64,000 nucleotides of DNA from JACVRN01 sp036389255 (GTDB taxonomy: Bacteria; Acidobacteriota; Blastocatellia; Pyrinomonadales; Pyrinomonadaceae), in the NCBI GenBank assembly GCA_036389255.1, contig DASVQI010000009.1, positions 1 through 64,000 of the forward strand, in the 5' to 3' direction. The number at the start of each line of letters is the position of its first letter. Position 1 is the first letter of the stretch. Shown here piece after piece: positions 15,577-23,641 of this stretch. Position numbers and translations under genes: made by a program. Under the pieces are notes generated by a model. That model searched no databases. It was not told where the DNA came from and was given only the letters and a program-made list of their open reading frames with translations.

Positions 15577-17049
15577 TTACTGATCTTTGGCAACATCTGT
15601 AAAGTCAACTGCCGTAATTTCAAACCATGGCTTAATGGTCGGGGCTTTTACTTGTGTAATTACTTTTTGCTCCTTAAGGCGGGTTATCAGGGATGATGCT
15701 ACTTGACTCAGTTCCTTTCCATCCAGTTGCTTTCCGAGGATGAGCGACAAGTGTCGTGGGACATCCTTTTTTGCTAAAACATGGGTGAACTCTGACAGTT
15801 GAAATTTAGGAGGCGTGCGGGAAGATATTTTCTCGTTGTCGCACAGGCGCGAGAACATCAACTCTAATCCTTCATCGCTGGAAACAAATTCTACCCATCT
15901 CTGATCTGACCTCTCCCTAAGCCATGTGACAACGAACGCGCAGCAGGCTAGGATTGTGACCACCATTAAGGTCAAAAGGATTCGCCTATCGGCTGTCTCC
16001 AATACTCGCTTTTTGGCTTTCGGCAACTGTTCACGAAGTTCGGAAATACTCTGGTTTGCAGCTCGGGCTTCGCGCAGAACAGGCGCAAGCACAAAGTAGA
16101 GATCTCTAAGCTCCTCCTCACTAAGCTCAGATAAATTAAATGTCGTATCAGATTGGGGTGCCGTATTAGGCCGGGGGCTGCTTTGACCTCTTATAATAGG
16201 CTCTACTCTTCTCTTGTCAATCTCAGAGCTTAAGGCCTTTACACCTGCGGATACTGACTTCTCAAGCTGGGTGTTCATTTTTTCTAAAGATTTGAAAAGC
16301 TCGGCCTCATCCGACGAATACAAATCTACATCCGAAATGGCCGTATTCTGTTCTAACCAAGATATGGTCAGCTGTTTATTGCTAAGCAGGATTACGTCCG
16401 GCCAATCATCTATGTTGACGAGTCTCATTCGCCGCATCTTGCGAAAAGCACCGTAATCGAAGGACGGCGAAATATTATAAGCCACACGGCTAAGATCATT
16501 CGAGAACAGGGCATATGCTTCATTCATCTTTATACGCCCTCCCTCACGATTGATTGCGTTGATGATTCTTACCTTATCTTCGTTAGCGAAAATATTGACC
16601 GCTAAACGATAGAACGGGCTGTTTTTGAAATTCCCCAAGAAGGAAAACAAGGTGAAGCATAAAGCGGCGATTAATGCCGAGGTAATCTTTGGCAACGCAT
16701 ATTTCCGCCTGAGTCCGCGCCGGAATTGCTCCTGTGCCGGTTGTTGAGAAGGTTGCTCTTTAACCTGAGCCAGTGCCTGTGCTTTAGCGATAGCTTCAAT
16801 CATGCTGGTTACATGTTGAATAGGCACCATCTGCATGGAGGCGGATATCTCGCGGTCAAAAAGGTCACGAAGTTTCAGAGCGCGGGCGAGTTTTTCCTTC
16901 TGTGCTTCGTCAACAAAAACGCCCCCGCTTTTGTCGGGATGCAGAGAGGCGATGAGGGCTATGATAGCCTCGCGCGTGTTGTCGGGGTTATTCGGATCTG
17001 CTTGCAGATTAAGCTCTGTGAGAAGTTCTTTAATTTCTTCTGAGTACAT
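15577..17049 (-). CDS. Membrane protein with an N-terminal J-domain-like segment
   Basis: Predicted 490-residue protein, AT-richer than its neighbours. The N-terminus has a J-domain-like helix pair with the diagnostic HPD tripeptide in ASLHPDKSGG (about residues 35-43). Transmembrane helices are predicted at about 122-140 (ITSALIAALCFTLFSFLGNF) and 357-377 (LLTLMVVTILACCAFVVTWL), leaving a roughly 210-residue loop between them that faces the opposite side from the termini. J-domains stimulate Hsp70 ATPase, so the protein might recruit DnaK to the membrane; this is inference. I do not recognise the remaining parts. It sits beside the tRNA-Glu remnant and is probably accessory. ATG at 17049 is the only good start. 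Confidence 0.65.
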   Translation of the reverse strand: MYSEEIKELLTELNLQADPNNPDNTREAIIALIASLHPDKSGGVFVDEAQKEKLARALKLRDLFDREISASMQMVPIQHVTSMIEAIAKAQALAQVKEQPSQQPAQEQFRRGLRRKYALPKITSALIAALCFTLFSFLGNFKNSPFYRLAVNIFANEDKVRIINAINREGGRIKMNEAYALFSNDLSRVAYNISPSFDYGAFRKMRRMRLVNIDDWPDVILLSNKQLTISWLEQNTAISDVDLYSSDEAELFKSLEKMNTQLEKSVSAGVKALSSEIDKRRVEPIIRGQSSPRPNTAPQSDTTFNLSELSEEELRDLYFVLAPVLREARAANQSISELREQLPKAKKRVLETADRRILLTLMVVTILACCAFVVTWLRERSDQRWVEFVSSDEGLELMFSRLCDNEKISSRTPPKFQLSEFTHVLAKKDVPRHLSLILGKQLDGKELSQVASSLITRLKEQKVITQVKAPTIKPWFEITAVDFTDVAKDQ

Positions 17050-17242
17050 AGAGTTTTATATAAGGTCGTGCTGGCGATGAGCCTCATACTCTCTACGGCG
17101 TGTGCCGTGTAAGGCAGCCAGGAGGAAAGTAATTCCAGTGTTAGAGGGATGTCAATGTTTTTGACGGCTTAAACTTTGCAGTGATTAATATTTAAGCAAC
17201 AGCAGCTTTTTTCCGGGCATCAATTACGAGTAAGGGTGTTCG

Positions 17243-17264
17243 GGCCAGCCTCTACTGGCTGGCC
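17243..17264. terminator. Strong hairpin upstream of the TolB/FlgO-like gene
   Basis: GGCCAGCC (17243-17250) pairs perfectly with GGCTGGCC (17257-17264) around a 6-nt loop; TTATCTCTGTTT follows on the plus strand. No convincing plus-strand gene precedes it, so its role is unclear; it may block read-through into the next promoter. Confidence 0.45.
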
Positions 17265-17274
17265 TTATCTCTGT

Positions 17275-17303
17275 TTGACATAGCTTCGGAGGGCTATTAG
17301 GGT
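17275..17303 (+). promoter_or_regulatory. Possible promoter for the TolB/FlgO-like TPR gene
   Basis: A consensus TTGACA lies at 17275-17280; with a 17-bp spacer the -10 would be TAGGGT (17298-17303), a weak match. The start codon is at 17361. Confidence 0.4.
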
Positions 17304-17360
17304 ACTAGGTTGTCGCTTATGCTCGGGCGTGATTTGTTCAGCTTATTAAGGACAGGATTT

Positions 17361-19112
17361 ATGTTAAGACGTAGCTCAATCGCTTATACGGTCGCGGCGC
17401 TTCTGGCTCTGGCGGCGCTTTTCCCTGCATATCAGCCGGAGGCTCAGGCGCAGGCTCGCGCCAGCAACGATGTGGTGCTGGTGCTGCCGTTTGAGAATAC
17501 CACTAACCACGCGCAGTTCAACTGGGTGGGCGAGAGCTTTGCAGATTCGCTCGCGGAGCTTTTGAACGTGCCGGGACTTGTAGTTGTCTCAAGCGACGAG
17601 CGCGAGCTTGCTTATCAGAAGCTCAGGCTGCCACTGACGACGCTGCCTTCGAGAGCGACCGCTATTAAGCTGGCGCGCGAGGCCAAAGCGACCATGGTCG
17701 TGCTTGGCACTTACAGTATCAAGCCCGGACAGGGAGAGACGCCCGCTTCGCTCACTGGGACGGCACGTGTCATAAAGGTGAACGAAGGGCGCGTGATGGG
17801 CGAAACCATGCCGGGCGGCGTCTGGGCCACACGCGAGTTCGACTTTGGCGGGGCGCTGACAAAGTTGCAGGAGATGCAGGGGCGGCTGGCCTATCAGGTT
17901 CTGTACCAGCGCGACAAAGCGCTTCCCTTCTCGCAGAATCAGTTCGTGCAGCAGGCCACAAAGATTCCGCCCAAGGCTTTCGAGGCTTACATAAAGGGCG
18001 TGCAGACGGATGACGAGGAAACGCGCGCCAACTATTTGAAGAACGCCATAAAGCTTTACGCTGACGCCAACGCTGGAGCCATCTACCCGCAGGCGGCTTT
18101 CGAGCTTGGCCATCTATACCTGAAGAAGCAGGACTGGAAGGGAGCCGCAGAATATTTCTCGCGCATACAGAAGAGGGAGCCGCATTACGCTGAGTCGGCC
18201 TTCTATTCCGGGTATGCTTTCTGGCGAATGGGCGACATGACTCGCGCACTATCTTCGCTGGTTCCTCTGACGACGGACATGCCGCTCACGGCTGTTTACA
18301 ACAACGCCGGGGCCATCTCCATTCAGGCGGCGCGCGACGAGAAGAAGCCTGACGAGCACAACCGTCTTCTTACACAGGGGCTGACCTTTCTTTCCCGCGC
18401 CTCGCAGTCCTCGCCCGGCGATACGATGGTGCGATTCAACTACGCTTACGGACTGTTTCTGGCCGGTAAGTACGCGGAGGCGGCAGACCAGTTGCGCCCT
18501 GTGATTGCGGGCGACCCGCGCGACGGCTACGCATATTTCCTGTTCGCCAAATCTCTTGAGCGCACGGGCAAGACAGGCGACGCGGCTGCTGCGGACGATC
18601 AGGCTAGACGTTACCTGCAAGCCTATGCCAAGTGGCAGACGGAGTGGCAGAAGTCACAGACCGTCGCAGAGGTTCCGCTTCGCTTGCGGCAGGTCTACGA
18701 CCGCGAAGGCCAGTTCACCATACGCGCAGACCAGGGAGAGGATGTGGCGAGCGGCAACACGCAAGACCTGCTGATAAAGGCGCGAGAGCTTTACAGTGCC
18801 GGGCGTGACGAAGAGGCGCTGCCGGAGCTTCGTCGCGTGCTGATGATAGAGCCCATGAATGCTGAAGCCTACCTCTTGATAGGCCGCATACATCTGAGGC
18901 GAGGCGATCAGGAGCAGGCCATCAGCGCTCTGAAGACCGCCATCTTCTGGGACTCCAAGCTGATTGACGCTCACGTTCTGCTGGGCCGGGTCTTTCTTGA
19001 GCGCGGCGACCGGGCTATGGCCATGACCTACGCGCGCAACGCCATGCAGATAGACCCTAACAATCAAGAGGCCATCGCGCTGCAACGACAGGTGGATACC
19101 GGCGGGAAGTAA
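17361..19112 (+). CDS. Secreted TolB/FlgO-like N-domain plus TPR protein
   Basis: Predicted 583-residue exported protein. Signal peptide MLRRSSIAYTVAALLALAAL with cleavage after AQAQA. The next 150 residues (VVLVLPFENTTNHAQFNWVG, ADSLAELLNVPGLVVVSSDE, REAKATMVVLGTY) match the FlgO/TolB amino-terminal nucleotide- or peptide-binding-like fold often fused to TPRs in Acidobacteria. TPR units occupy the rest, in two clusters (about 220-400 and 475-575). ATG at 17361 follows AAGGACAGG; the upstream ATG at 17310 would mask the signal peptide. Likely a periplasmic scaffold; no partner is identified. Confidence 0.85.
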   Translation: MLRRSSIAYTVAALLALAALFPAYQPEAQAQARASNDVVLVLPFENTTNHAQFNWVGESFADSLAELLNVPGLVVVSSDERELAYQKLRLPLTTLPSRATAIKLAREAKATMVVLGTYSIKPGQGETPASLTGTARVIKVNEGRVMGETMPGGVWATREFDFGGALTKLQEMQGRLAYQVLYQRDKALPFSQNQFVQQATKIPPKAFEAYIKGVQTDDEETRANYLKNAIKLYADANAGAIYPQAAFELGHLYLKKQDWKGAAEYFSRIQKREPHYAESAFYSGYAFWRMGDMTRALSSLVPLTTDMPLTAVYNNAGAISIQAARDEKKPDEHNRLLTQGLTFLSRASQSSPGDTMVRFNYAYGLFLAGKYAEAADQLRPVIAGDPRDGYAYFLFAKSLERTGKTGDAAAADDQARRYLQAYAKWQTEWQKSQTVAEVPLRLRQVYDREGQFTIRADQGEDVASGNTQDLLIKARELYSAGRDEEALPELRRVLMIEPMNAEAYLLIGRIHLRRGDQEQAISALKTAIFWDSKLIDAHVLLGRVFLERGDRAMAMTYARNAMQIDPNNQEAIALQRQVDTGGK

Positions 19113-19261
19113 ATAGAGCGAGCACGCATGAGGATTGGGGGTGGCAAGTTTGATGGCTGCCCCCTATTCTTTTCTTTTTTAGCTCGCAGCTTGTGTTAAA
19201 ATGCGACTCTTCCAGGGCTTCCTGCTCGCAGCAGGGTTTGCGAGCTATCCGCTTTTGTCTG

Positions 19262-19564
19262 ATGAGTACGCCAGCGCTTACGGCAATCTTTTTGACCTCA
19301 GCTCTTTTCATAGCCTTACTTGGCTTGATAGCGGCCGCATCGCGCCATAAGAAAAAGGCTCTTGGCGCACTTCATCTGGTGGGACGCCTCGCGCGCGTGG
19401 AAGCAGACCTGCAACCGGAAGGAGCCGTCATAGTCGCGGGCGAATTATGGCGAGCGCGCCTGAGTAACGAGGCCGAGCCCCTGCGGCGCGGAACCCTCGC
19501 CCGCGTGGTAGGAGCCAACGGCCATCTGCTTGAGGTCGAACCGGCGGAAAAGCCCGGCGGGTGA
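19262..19564 (+). CDS. NfeD-like small membrane protein
   Basis: Predicted 100-residue protein: one N-terminal transmembrane helix (LTAIFLTSALFIALLGLIAA), a basic patch (SRHKKKA) and a C-terminal OB-fold of NfeD type (VGRLARVEADLQPEGAVIVA, GELWRARL, GTLARVVGANGHLLEVEPA). NfeD proteins usually accompany stomatin/SPFH proteins and influence membrane microdomains; no SPFH gene is adjacent here, so this is a short solitary version. The ATG at 19262 is chosen because it starts just before the helix. Four bases separate its stop from the open frame containing the SPOR gene. Confidence 0.75.
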   Translation: MSTPALTAIFLTSALFIALLGLIAAASRHKKKALGALHLVGRLARVEADLQPEGAVIVAGELWRARLSNEAEPLRRGTLARVVGANGHLLEVEPAEKPGG

Positions 19565-19588
19565 CAGTTGACGGCCGACAAGTTAAGA

Positions 19589-19640
19589 GCGCCTATCTTC
19601 CGCTCGTCACTTATCGCTTATCACTCATCACTGTTTTTGA
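19589..19640. repeat. Single-arm heptad repeat
   Basis: Read on the minus strand this stretch is a row of 7-bp units resembling AGTGATG, AGTGATA, AGCGATA and AGTGACG. It lies directly before the SPOR-domain gene start. A related unit family occurs at 37119-37179. Confidence 0.5.
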
Positions 19641-20191
19641 TGGCTACAGAAACCACAAATCACGCCGCGCAGTCAGAAGCAGAGACGCGCCACTCCGCGC
19701 TCGAAGAGTTGTATCGTGATGAGCGACGCCCGGCTCTGCTTCTACTGAGCGCCCTTGCTATAGCCGTTCTCTTCTTCGCTCTAGGCCTCATGGTCGGCAG
19801 GTGGATGAAGACCGACAACGGCTCAAGACCCGGTGCTTCTCCGGCTGCGACTCCGCAGGCCACGCCCTCAGTCATCACTCAAGGCGCGCAGCCGGTTGCG
19901 CCTCCTTCAACCGCCAACGCCGCTCCCAGTCCATCGCGTAGCTCCGAGCGCCGCCATGCTCTGCTGATAGCCACCTTCAACACGCCCGAAGAGGCTCAGC
20001 CGCTAATCAAGAGACTTGAGGACGCGGGCTATAAAGATGTACGCACGAGCACTCCTCGCGCCAGCGAGCGCCAGCCCAAATTCTCCATCTTAGTAGGCCA
20101 CTACACACGCGACGAAGCAGAGCAACTGGCCACACGCATGCGCGCCACGGGCGACCCACGCCTGCGCTATGCCCGCGTCATTGAAGAGTAA
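19640..20191 (+). CDS. SPOR-domain membrane protein
   Basis: Predicted 183-residue protein with a cytoplasmic N-terminus, one transmembrane helix (PALLLLSALAIAVLFFALGL), a Pro/Ala/Ser-rich periplasmic linker and a C-terminal SPOR domain (HALLIATFNTPEEAQPLIKR, DAGYKDVRTST, FSILVGHYTRDEAEQLATRM). SPOR domains bind denuded peptidoglycan at the division septum, so a role in division or envelope upkeep is likely (family knowledge). The ATG at 19640 gives the shortest family-like form; 24 more codons are open upstream. Confidence 0.85.
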   Translation: MATETTNHAAQSEAETRHSALEELYRDERRPALLLLSALAIAVLFFALGLMVGRWMKTDNGSRPGASPAATPQATPSVITQGAQPVAPPSTANAAPSPSRSSERRHALLIATFNTPEEAQPLIKRLEDAGYKDVRTSTPRASERQPKFSILVGHYTRDEAEQLATRMRATGDPRLRYARVIEE

Positions 20192-20248
20192 AGATGAACC
20201 ACTTCTCTCTTCCCGCAGGGCGCCGAAATTTCTAATAACTGACTCTTT

Positions 20249-20270
20249 CCAGAAAATAGTTTTTCTGTGG
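20249..20270. promoter_or_regulatory. A/T-centred inverted repeat
   Basis: CCAGAAAA and TTTTCTGTGG form an imperfect dyad around TAGT, about 60 bp after the SPOR gene. It could be an operator or a hairpin. The region from 20271 to 20410 has no open frame with coding character and may hold an RNA; I cannot identify one. Confidence 0.3.
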
Positions 20271-20413
20271 CACGCGACGTGCTCTATCTATAGTCGGCAA
20301 GCACGGAGTAAGTAGTTAAAGCCGTGACCCCGCCGCCATCACTTCTCTGAGCGCTGCCTGCCGCCGCGCCAGCCGCCCGCCGAGCGATCCTTCAGTCGAA
20401 CCAACCTTCTTGT

Positions 20414-20439
20414 GAACCCGGTCAGAAATGGCCGGGTTC
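20414..20439 (+). terminator. Terminator-like hairpin in the SPOR-lnt gap
   Basis: GAACCCGG (20414-20421) pairs with CCGGGTTC (20432-20439) and is followed by TCCCACTTTT. It is 220 bp after the SPOR gene, far for that gene alone, so it may end a separate non-coding transcript. Confidence 0.5.
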
Positions 20440-20643
20440 TCCCACTTTTAGGCCAACCTTTATAAAATCCAATCAATTAAAGCTTTCTTCGCGCTCTTAC
20501 TGTCTCAGCCCCTTCGTCTCCGTGTGAGAGGTGCGAAATACGGCAAGTGACAAATTTCGTCGCTTCGGGTGTGACGATTTCTGTCGTTTAGCGCTATAGG
20601 GTAGACGATATGGTCGGGCTAAGGTGTATTGAGCGAGCCCCTG

Positions 20644-20659
20644 CGAAAAAAATTTTTCG
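20644..20659. promoter_or_regulatory. Palindromic A/T tract upstream of lnt
   Basis: CGAAAAAAATTTTTCG reads the same on both strands apart from its centre. It ends about 41 bp before the lnt start codon, where it could act as an UP element, bend or operator. Confidence 0.35.
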
Positions 20660-20700
20660 GCTGTGACTGGCCGCTCCTTCTTTGTTAAACTCGGAAGAGT

Positions 20701-22380
20701 ATGAGCAAGGCGGTACAAGTAGCGGCCGGGCCGGGAGTGCGCCGCCTATCCGGACTGCGTGAAAGAGCGCGCGCCGCTACACCCACACGGGTAGAGACGG
20801 CGCTGGCCCTCGCGTCCTCATTACTTCTCATACTCTCCTTCCCGGACTTCAACCTGTGGCCTCTGGCTTGGGTAGCTCTCGTCCCGCTTCTTATTATCGT
20901 AGCGCGTAGACCGGAAGCCCCGCGTGCTTTCCTGCTCGGCTGGCTGATGGCCACGGTCTTCTTTTTCGGCTCATGTTACTGGCTGACTTACGCGATGGTG
21001 CGCTACGGCGGCATCCCTGTCTGGATAGCCTACCCGCTTCTGATACCGGGCGCGATGGTGCTGGGGCTCTTCCCGGCCCTGTGCTGCCTGCTGCTGGCGC
21101 GTCTAGTCGTGCGCCGTGGAGCATGGGCGATTCTTCTAGCGCCTCCTATCTGGGCTGCGCTCGAATGGGCGCGTCTAGGTGTGACGGGCCAGTTGTGGAA
21201 CGCGGCAGGCTATTCGCAGGCTTACGTGACGCCGCTCATTCAATCCGCTAGCTGGGGCGGCGTCTACAGCGTCAGCTTCCTGATTGTAGCCGTCAATGCC
21301 GCAATCAGCTTCGCACTTGTAAAGAGAACGGGACGCGCCGCGTTGCTCTCCGCTTCGGTCATAGCTTTCGCAGGCTGCGTGATGTTCGCTTCAAACCTGT
21401 ACGCGAGCGCTTCTTCCGGCGCGGCCGGGCCCGACGCAGTCGCGGTCGCGGTGCAGCCGAACGTGCCTATGGAGCCTGTGGAAGACCTAGCGGAAGTGGA
21501 AGCGCTAGCTGAGCGACACAGGACTTTGACACGAGAGGCGTTAGGTCGCTGGGAGCAAGAGGGCAGGCTGGACAACGGTGGCGCGGGAAAGATTTACGGG
21601 GCGCAAGGTGAAGCGCAAAGTTTAAGGCAGTCTGTGCCGCGACTGGTCATCTGGCCTGAGTCGCCCATGAACTTCGCCTATGAGAACGACACGAGCTTGC
21701 GCGAGTGGACAGCACGCTTCGTAAGGGAGAATCGCACGGCTCTCATACTCAACTCGCTTGAGCCTGCTCCGGCGAACGGAGCATATAATTCAGCCGTGAT
21801 GGTCAATGAAGAGGGCCGCAAGGTCGCGCAGTATGATAAGATTCGCCTGTTGCCGTTTGGCGAGTACGTGCCTTTGCCGCGCTGGCTTCCGGGCGTGAAC
21901 ATAATCCCCGTTATGGTGGGAGACTTCACGCCGGGCGCAGAGTACAAGCTGATGCAGGTATCTGATGTGCGCTTCGGGGTCTTCATCTGTTTTGAATCGG
22001 CGTTCCCGTCCATCTCGCGCGAGTTTGCCAGAGGCGGCGCAGATGTTTTAATCAATATCTCTAACGACGGTTACCTCGGGCCTACGCCCGTGATGAGACA
22101 GCATCTTGCGAACACAGTCTTTCGCGCAGTGGAGACGGGCCGCCCCGTGTTGCGCGTGACGAACACGGGCATCTCCGCCTATATCACGCCGCGAGGCGAG
22201 GTCATAGGCGCGACCGGGAGTTTCAAGCCGGACGTGCGCGTCTGGGCTGTCAACCGCTCGACCGGCGGCAAGACTTTTTACACCAGATACGGCGACCTCT
22301 TCGCGGGACTCTGCGCCGCGCTGAGCCTGCTCGCACTTGCAATGACTATAAGAAAGTCTAGAGAGTCTGGAGAGTCTTGA
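20701..22380 (+). CDS. lnt: Apolipoprotein N-acyltransferase
   Basis: Predicted 559-residue inner-membrane enzyme that adds the third acyl chain to the N-terminal cysteine of lipoproteins. The N-terminal half has about six transmembrane helices; the periplasmic carbon-nitrogen hydrolase domain carries the Glu-Lys-Cys catalytic triad: Glu in RLVIWPESPMNF, Lys in VAQYDKIRLLPFGEYVPLP and Cys in FGVFICFES. A last helix follows (DLFAGLCAALSLLALAM). The final residues (RKSRESGES) are encoded by the repeat at 22355, suggesting the repeat was inserted at the 3' end and altered the C-terminus. ATG start, 559 residues, normal length. Confidence 0.95.
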   Translation: MSKAVQVAAGPGVRRLSGLRERARAATPTRVETALALASSLLLILSFPDFNLWPLAWVALVPLLIIVARRPEAPRAFLLGWLMATVFFFGSCYWLTYAMVRYGGIPVWIAYPLLIPGAMVLGLFPALCCLLLARLVVRRGAWAILLAPPIWAALEWARLGVTGQLWNAAGYSQAYVTPLIQSASWGGVYSVSFLIVAVNAAISFALVKRTGRAALLSASVIAFAGCVMFASNLYASASSGAAGPDAVAVAVQPNVPMEPVEDLAEVEALAERHRTLTREALGRWEQEGRLDNGGAGKIYGAQGEAQSLRQSVPRLVIWPESPMNFAYENDTSLREWTARFVRENRTALILNSLEPAPANGAYNSAVMVNEEGRKVAQYDKIRLLPFGEYVPLPRWLPGVNIIPVMVGDFTPGAEYKLMQVSDVRFGVFICFESAFPSISREFARGGADVLINISNDGYLGPTPVMRQHLANTVFRAVETGRPVLRVTNTGISAYITPRGEVIGATGSFKPDVRVWAVNRSTGGKTFYTRYGDLFAGLCAALSLLALAMTIRKSRESGES

Positions 22381-22435
22381 GAGTCAAAACGTTCTTCTCT
22401 CAAGACTCTCTAGACTCTCCAGACTCTCTAGACTC
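22355..22435. repeat. Inverted pair of 9-bp-unit repeats at the lnt/prfB junction
   Basis: The left arm is three 9-bp units of the form AGTCTnGAG; the right arm is the reverse complement with one extra unit. The arms can form a stem of about 26 bp or more. The left arm lies inside the end of lnt and the right arm ends 15 bp before the prfB start codon. It could terminate lnt transcription. Confidence 0.85.
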
Positions 22436-22450
22436 GAATTCGGAGGGGTG

Positions 22451-23561
22451 ATGTTAGAGACTTTATCAATTCAGGATTTGCGGGCATCGTATGAAGCCTT
22501 GCGCTCGCGCGTGGAACAGCTCGGGAGGTTTCTTTGATGTCCCGGCCAAACGCCTTGAGCTTGAGCGTATAGAGACGCAAGCCTCCGCGCAGGATTTCTG
22601 GAACGACCAGGAGGCGGCGCAGAAGATGATGTCCGAGCGCAGCCGTCTTGAGCGCGCTGTGACAAGACAGGCCGAGTTTGAATCCTCAATCGAGGACGCG
22701 GGCGTGCTCTTTGAATTCGCGGAAGAGGACGAAGCGTCGCTCTCAGAGCTTCGCTCTCTGCTTGAGCGGTTGGAGAAAGAGATTGGGCAGGCCGAGACTG
22801 AGATGCTGCTGGGCGGCGAGAACGACCAGCTTAACGCCATCTGCACGATTCATCCGGGCGCTGGCGGCACGGAGTCGCAGGACTGGGCCGAGATGCTGCT
22901 GCGCATGTACCTGAAGTGGGCCGAAAGTCGCGGCTTCAAGACGGAGATAATAGATTACCAGCCCGGTGAAGAGGCCGGAATCAAGAACGTCACCTTTCGC
23001 GTGGAGGGCGAGTACGCCTACGGTCTTCTTTCCGCCGAAGCGGGCGTGCATCGGCTGGTTCGCATCTCGCCCTTCGACCAGGCGGCTCGTCGTCACACAT
23101 CTTTCGCCTCGCTCTTCGTCTTCCCGGAAATTGACGAGAACATAGAGGTGGAGATTAACGACAAGGATTTGCGCGTTGACACGTATCGCTCGACGGGCGC
23201 TGGCGGCCAGCACATCAACACCACCGACTCGGCCGTGCGAATCACGCACATGCCGACGGGGATAGTCGTGGCCTGCCAGAACCAGCGCTCGCAGCACCAG
23301 AACCGCGCCGTGGCCATGCAGGTCTTGCGCGCACGGCTCTACGAGCTTGAGATTGAGAAGCGTCGTGCTGAGACTGCGGAGCTTGAAGCCAACAAGCAGG
23401 ATATCTCCTTCGGCTCGCAGATACGCAACTACGTGCTCGCGCCTTACCGCCTTGTCAAGGACGCGCGCACAAAGCTTGAGCGCGGCGACGTTGACTCTGT
23501 ACTTGGCGGCGACATAGACGACTTTATCAAAGCCTATCTGCTCTTGCGCCGTGCGGCGTGA
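22451..23561 (+). CDS. prfB: Peptide chain release factor 2, with programmed +1 frameshift
   Basis: RF2 recognises UGA and UAA stop codons and triggers peptide release on the ribosome. Reading starts at ATG 22451 (after GGAGG) and reaches an in-frame TGA at 22535-22537; a +1 shift at CTT-TGA continues into the main frame, giving DVPAKRLELERIE and about 370 residues in all. The tripeptide region SPF (VRISPFDQAARRHTSF) and the catalytic GGQ (STGAGGQHINTTDSAVRITH) are both present. Shift signals at 22523-22538 are classical, so the protein level should be set by RF2 itself. The normal family length and both motifs make this very secure. Confidence 0.96.
22523..22538 (+). promoter_or_regulatory. 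prfB programmed frameshift site
   Basis: A Shine-Dalgarno-like GGGAGG is followed by TTT CTT TGA T. The CTT-TGA slippery pair and the upstream SD-like element are the established signals for +1 shifting in prfB: when RF2 is scarce the ribosome pauses at TGA and slips forward. Confidence 0.95.
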
Positions 23562-23568
23562 GAAGAAG

Positions 23569-23611
23569 AGAGGCTAAAGGCTAGAGACGAGTCACTAGCT
23601 TCTTAGCCTCT
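23569..23611. repeat. Heptad repeat with inverted end arms between prfB and ftsK
   Basis: AGAGGCTAA (23569-23577) pairs with TTAGCCTCT (23603-23611); the intervening sequence continues the 7-bp spacing (AGAGGCT, AAAGGCT, AGAGACG). Probable prfB terminator hairpin of the same kind as the repeat at 22355. Confidence 0.65.
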
Positions 23612-23641
23612 AATCTCCGGCCAATGCTTTTTGGAGCGAAT

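Noticed and set aside
17050..17360. Riboswitch in the gap before the TolB/FlgO-like gene
   Set aside because: Only one simple 8-bp hairpin and a TTGACA box are visible; no known aptamer pattern.
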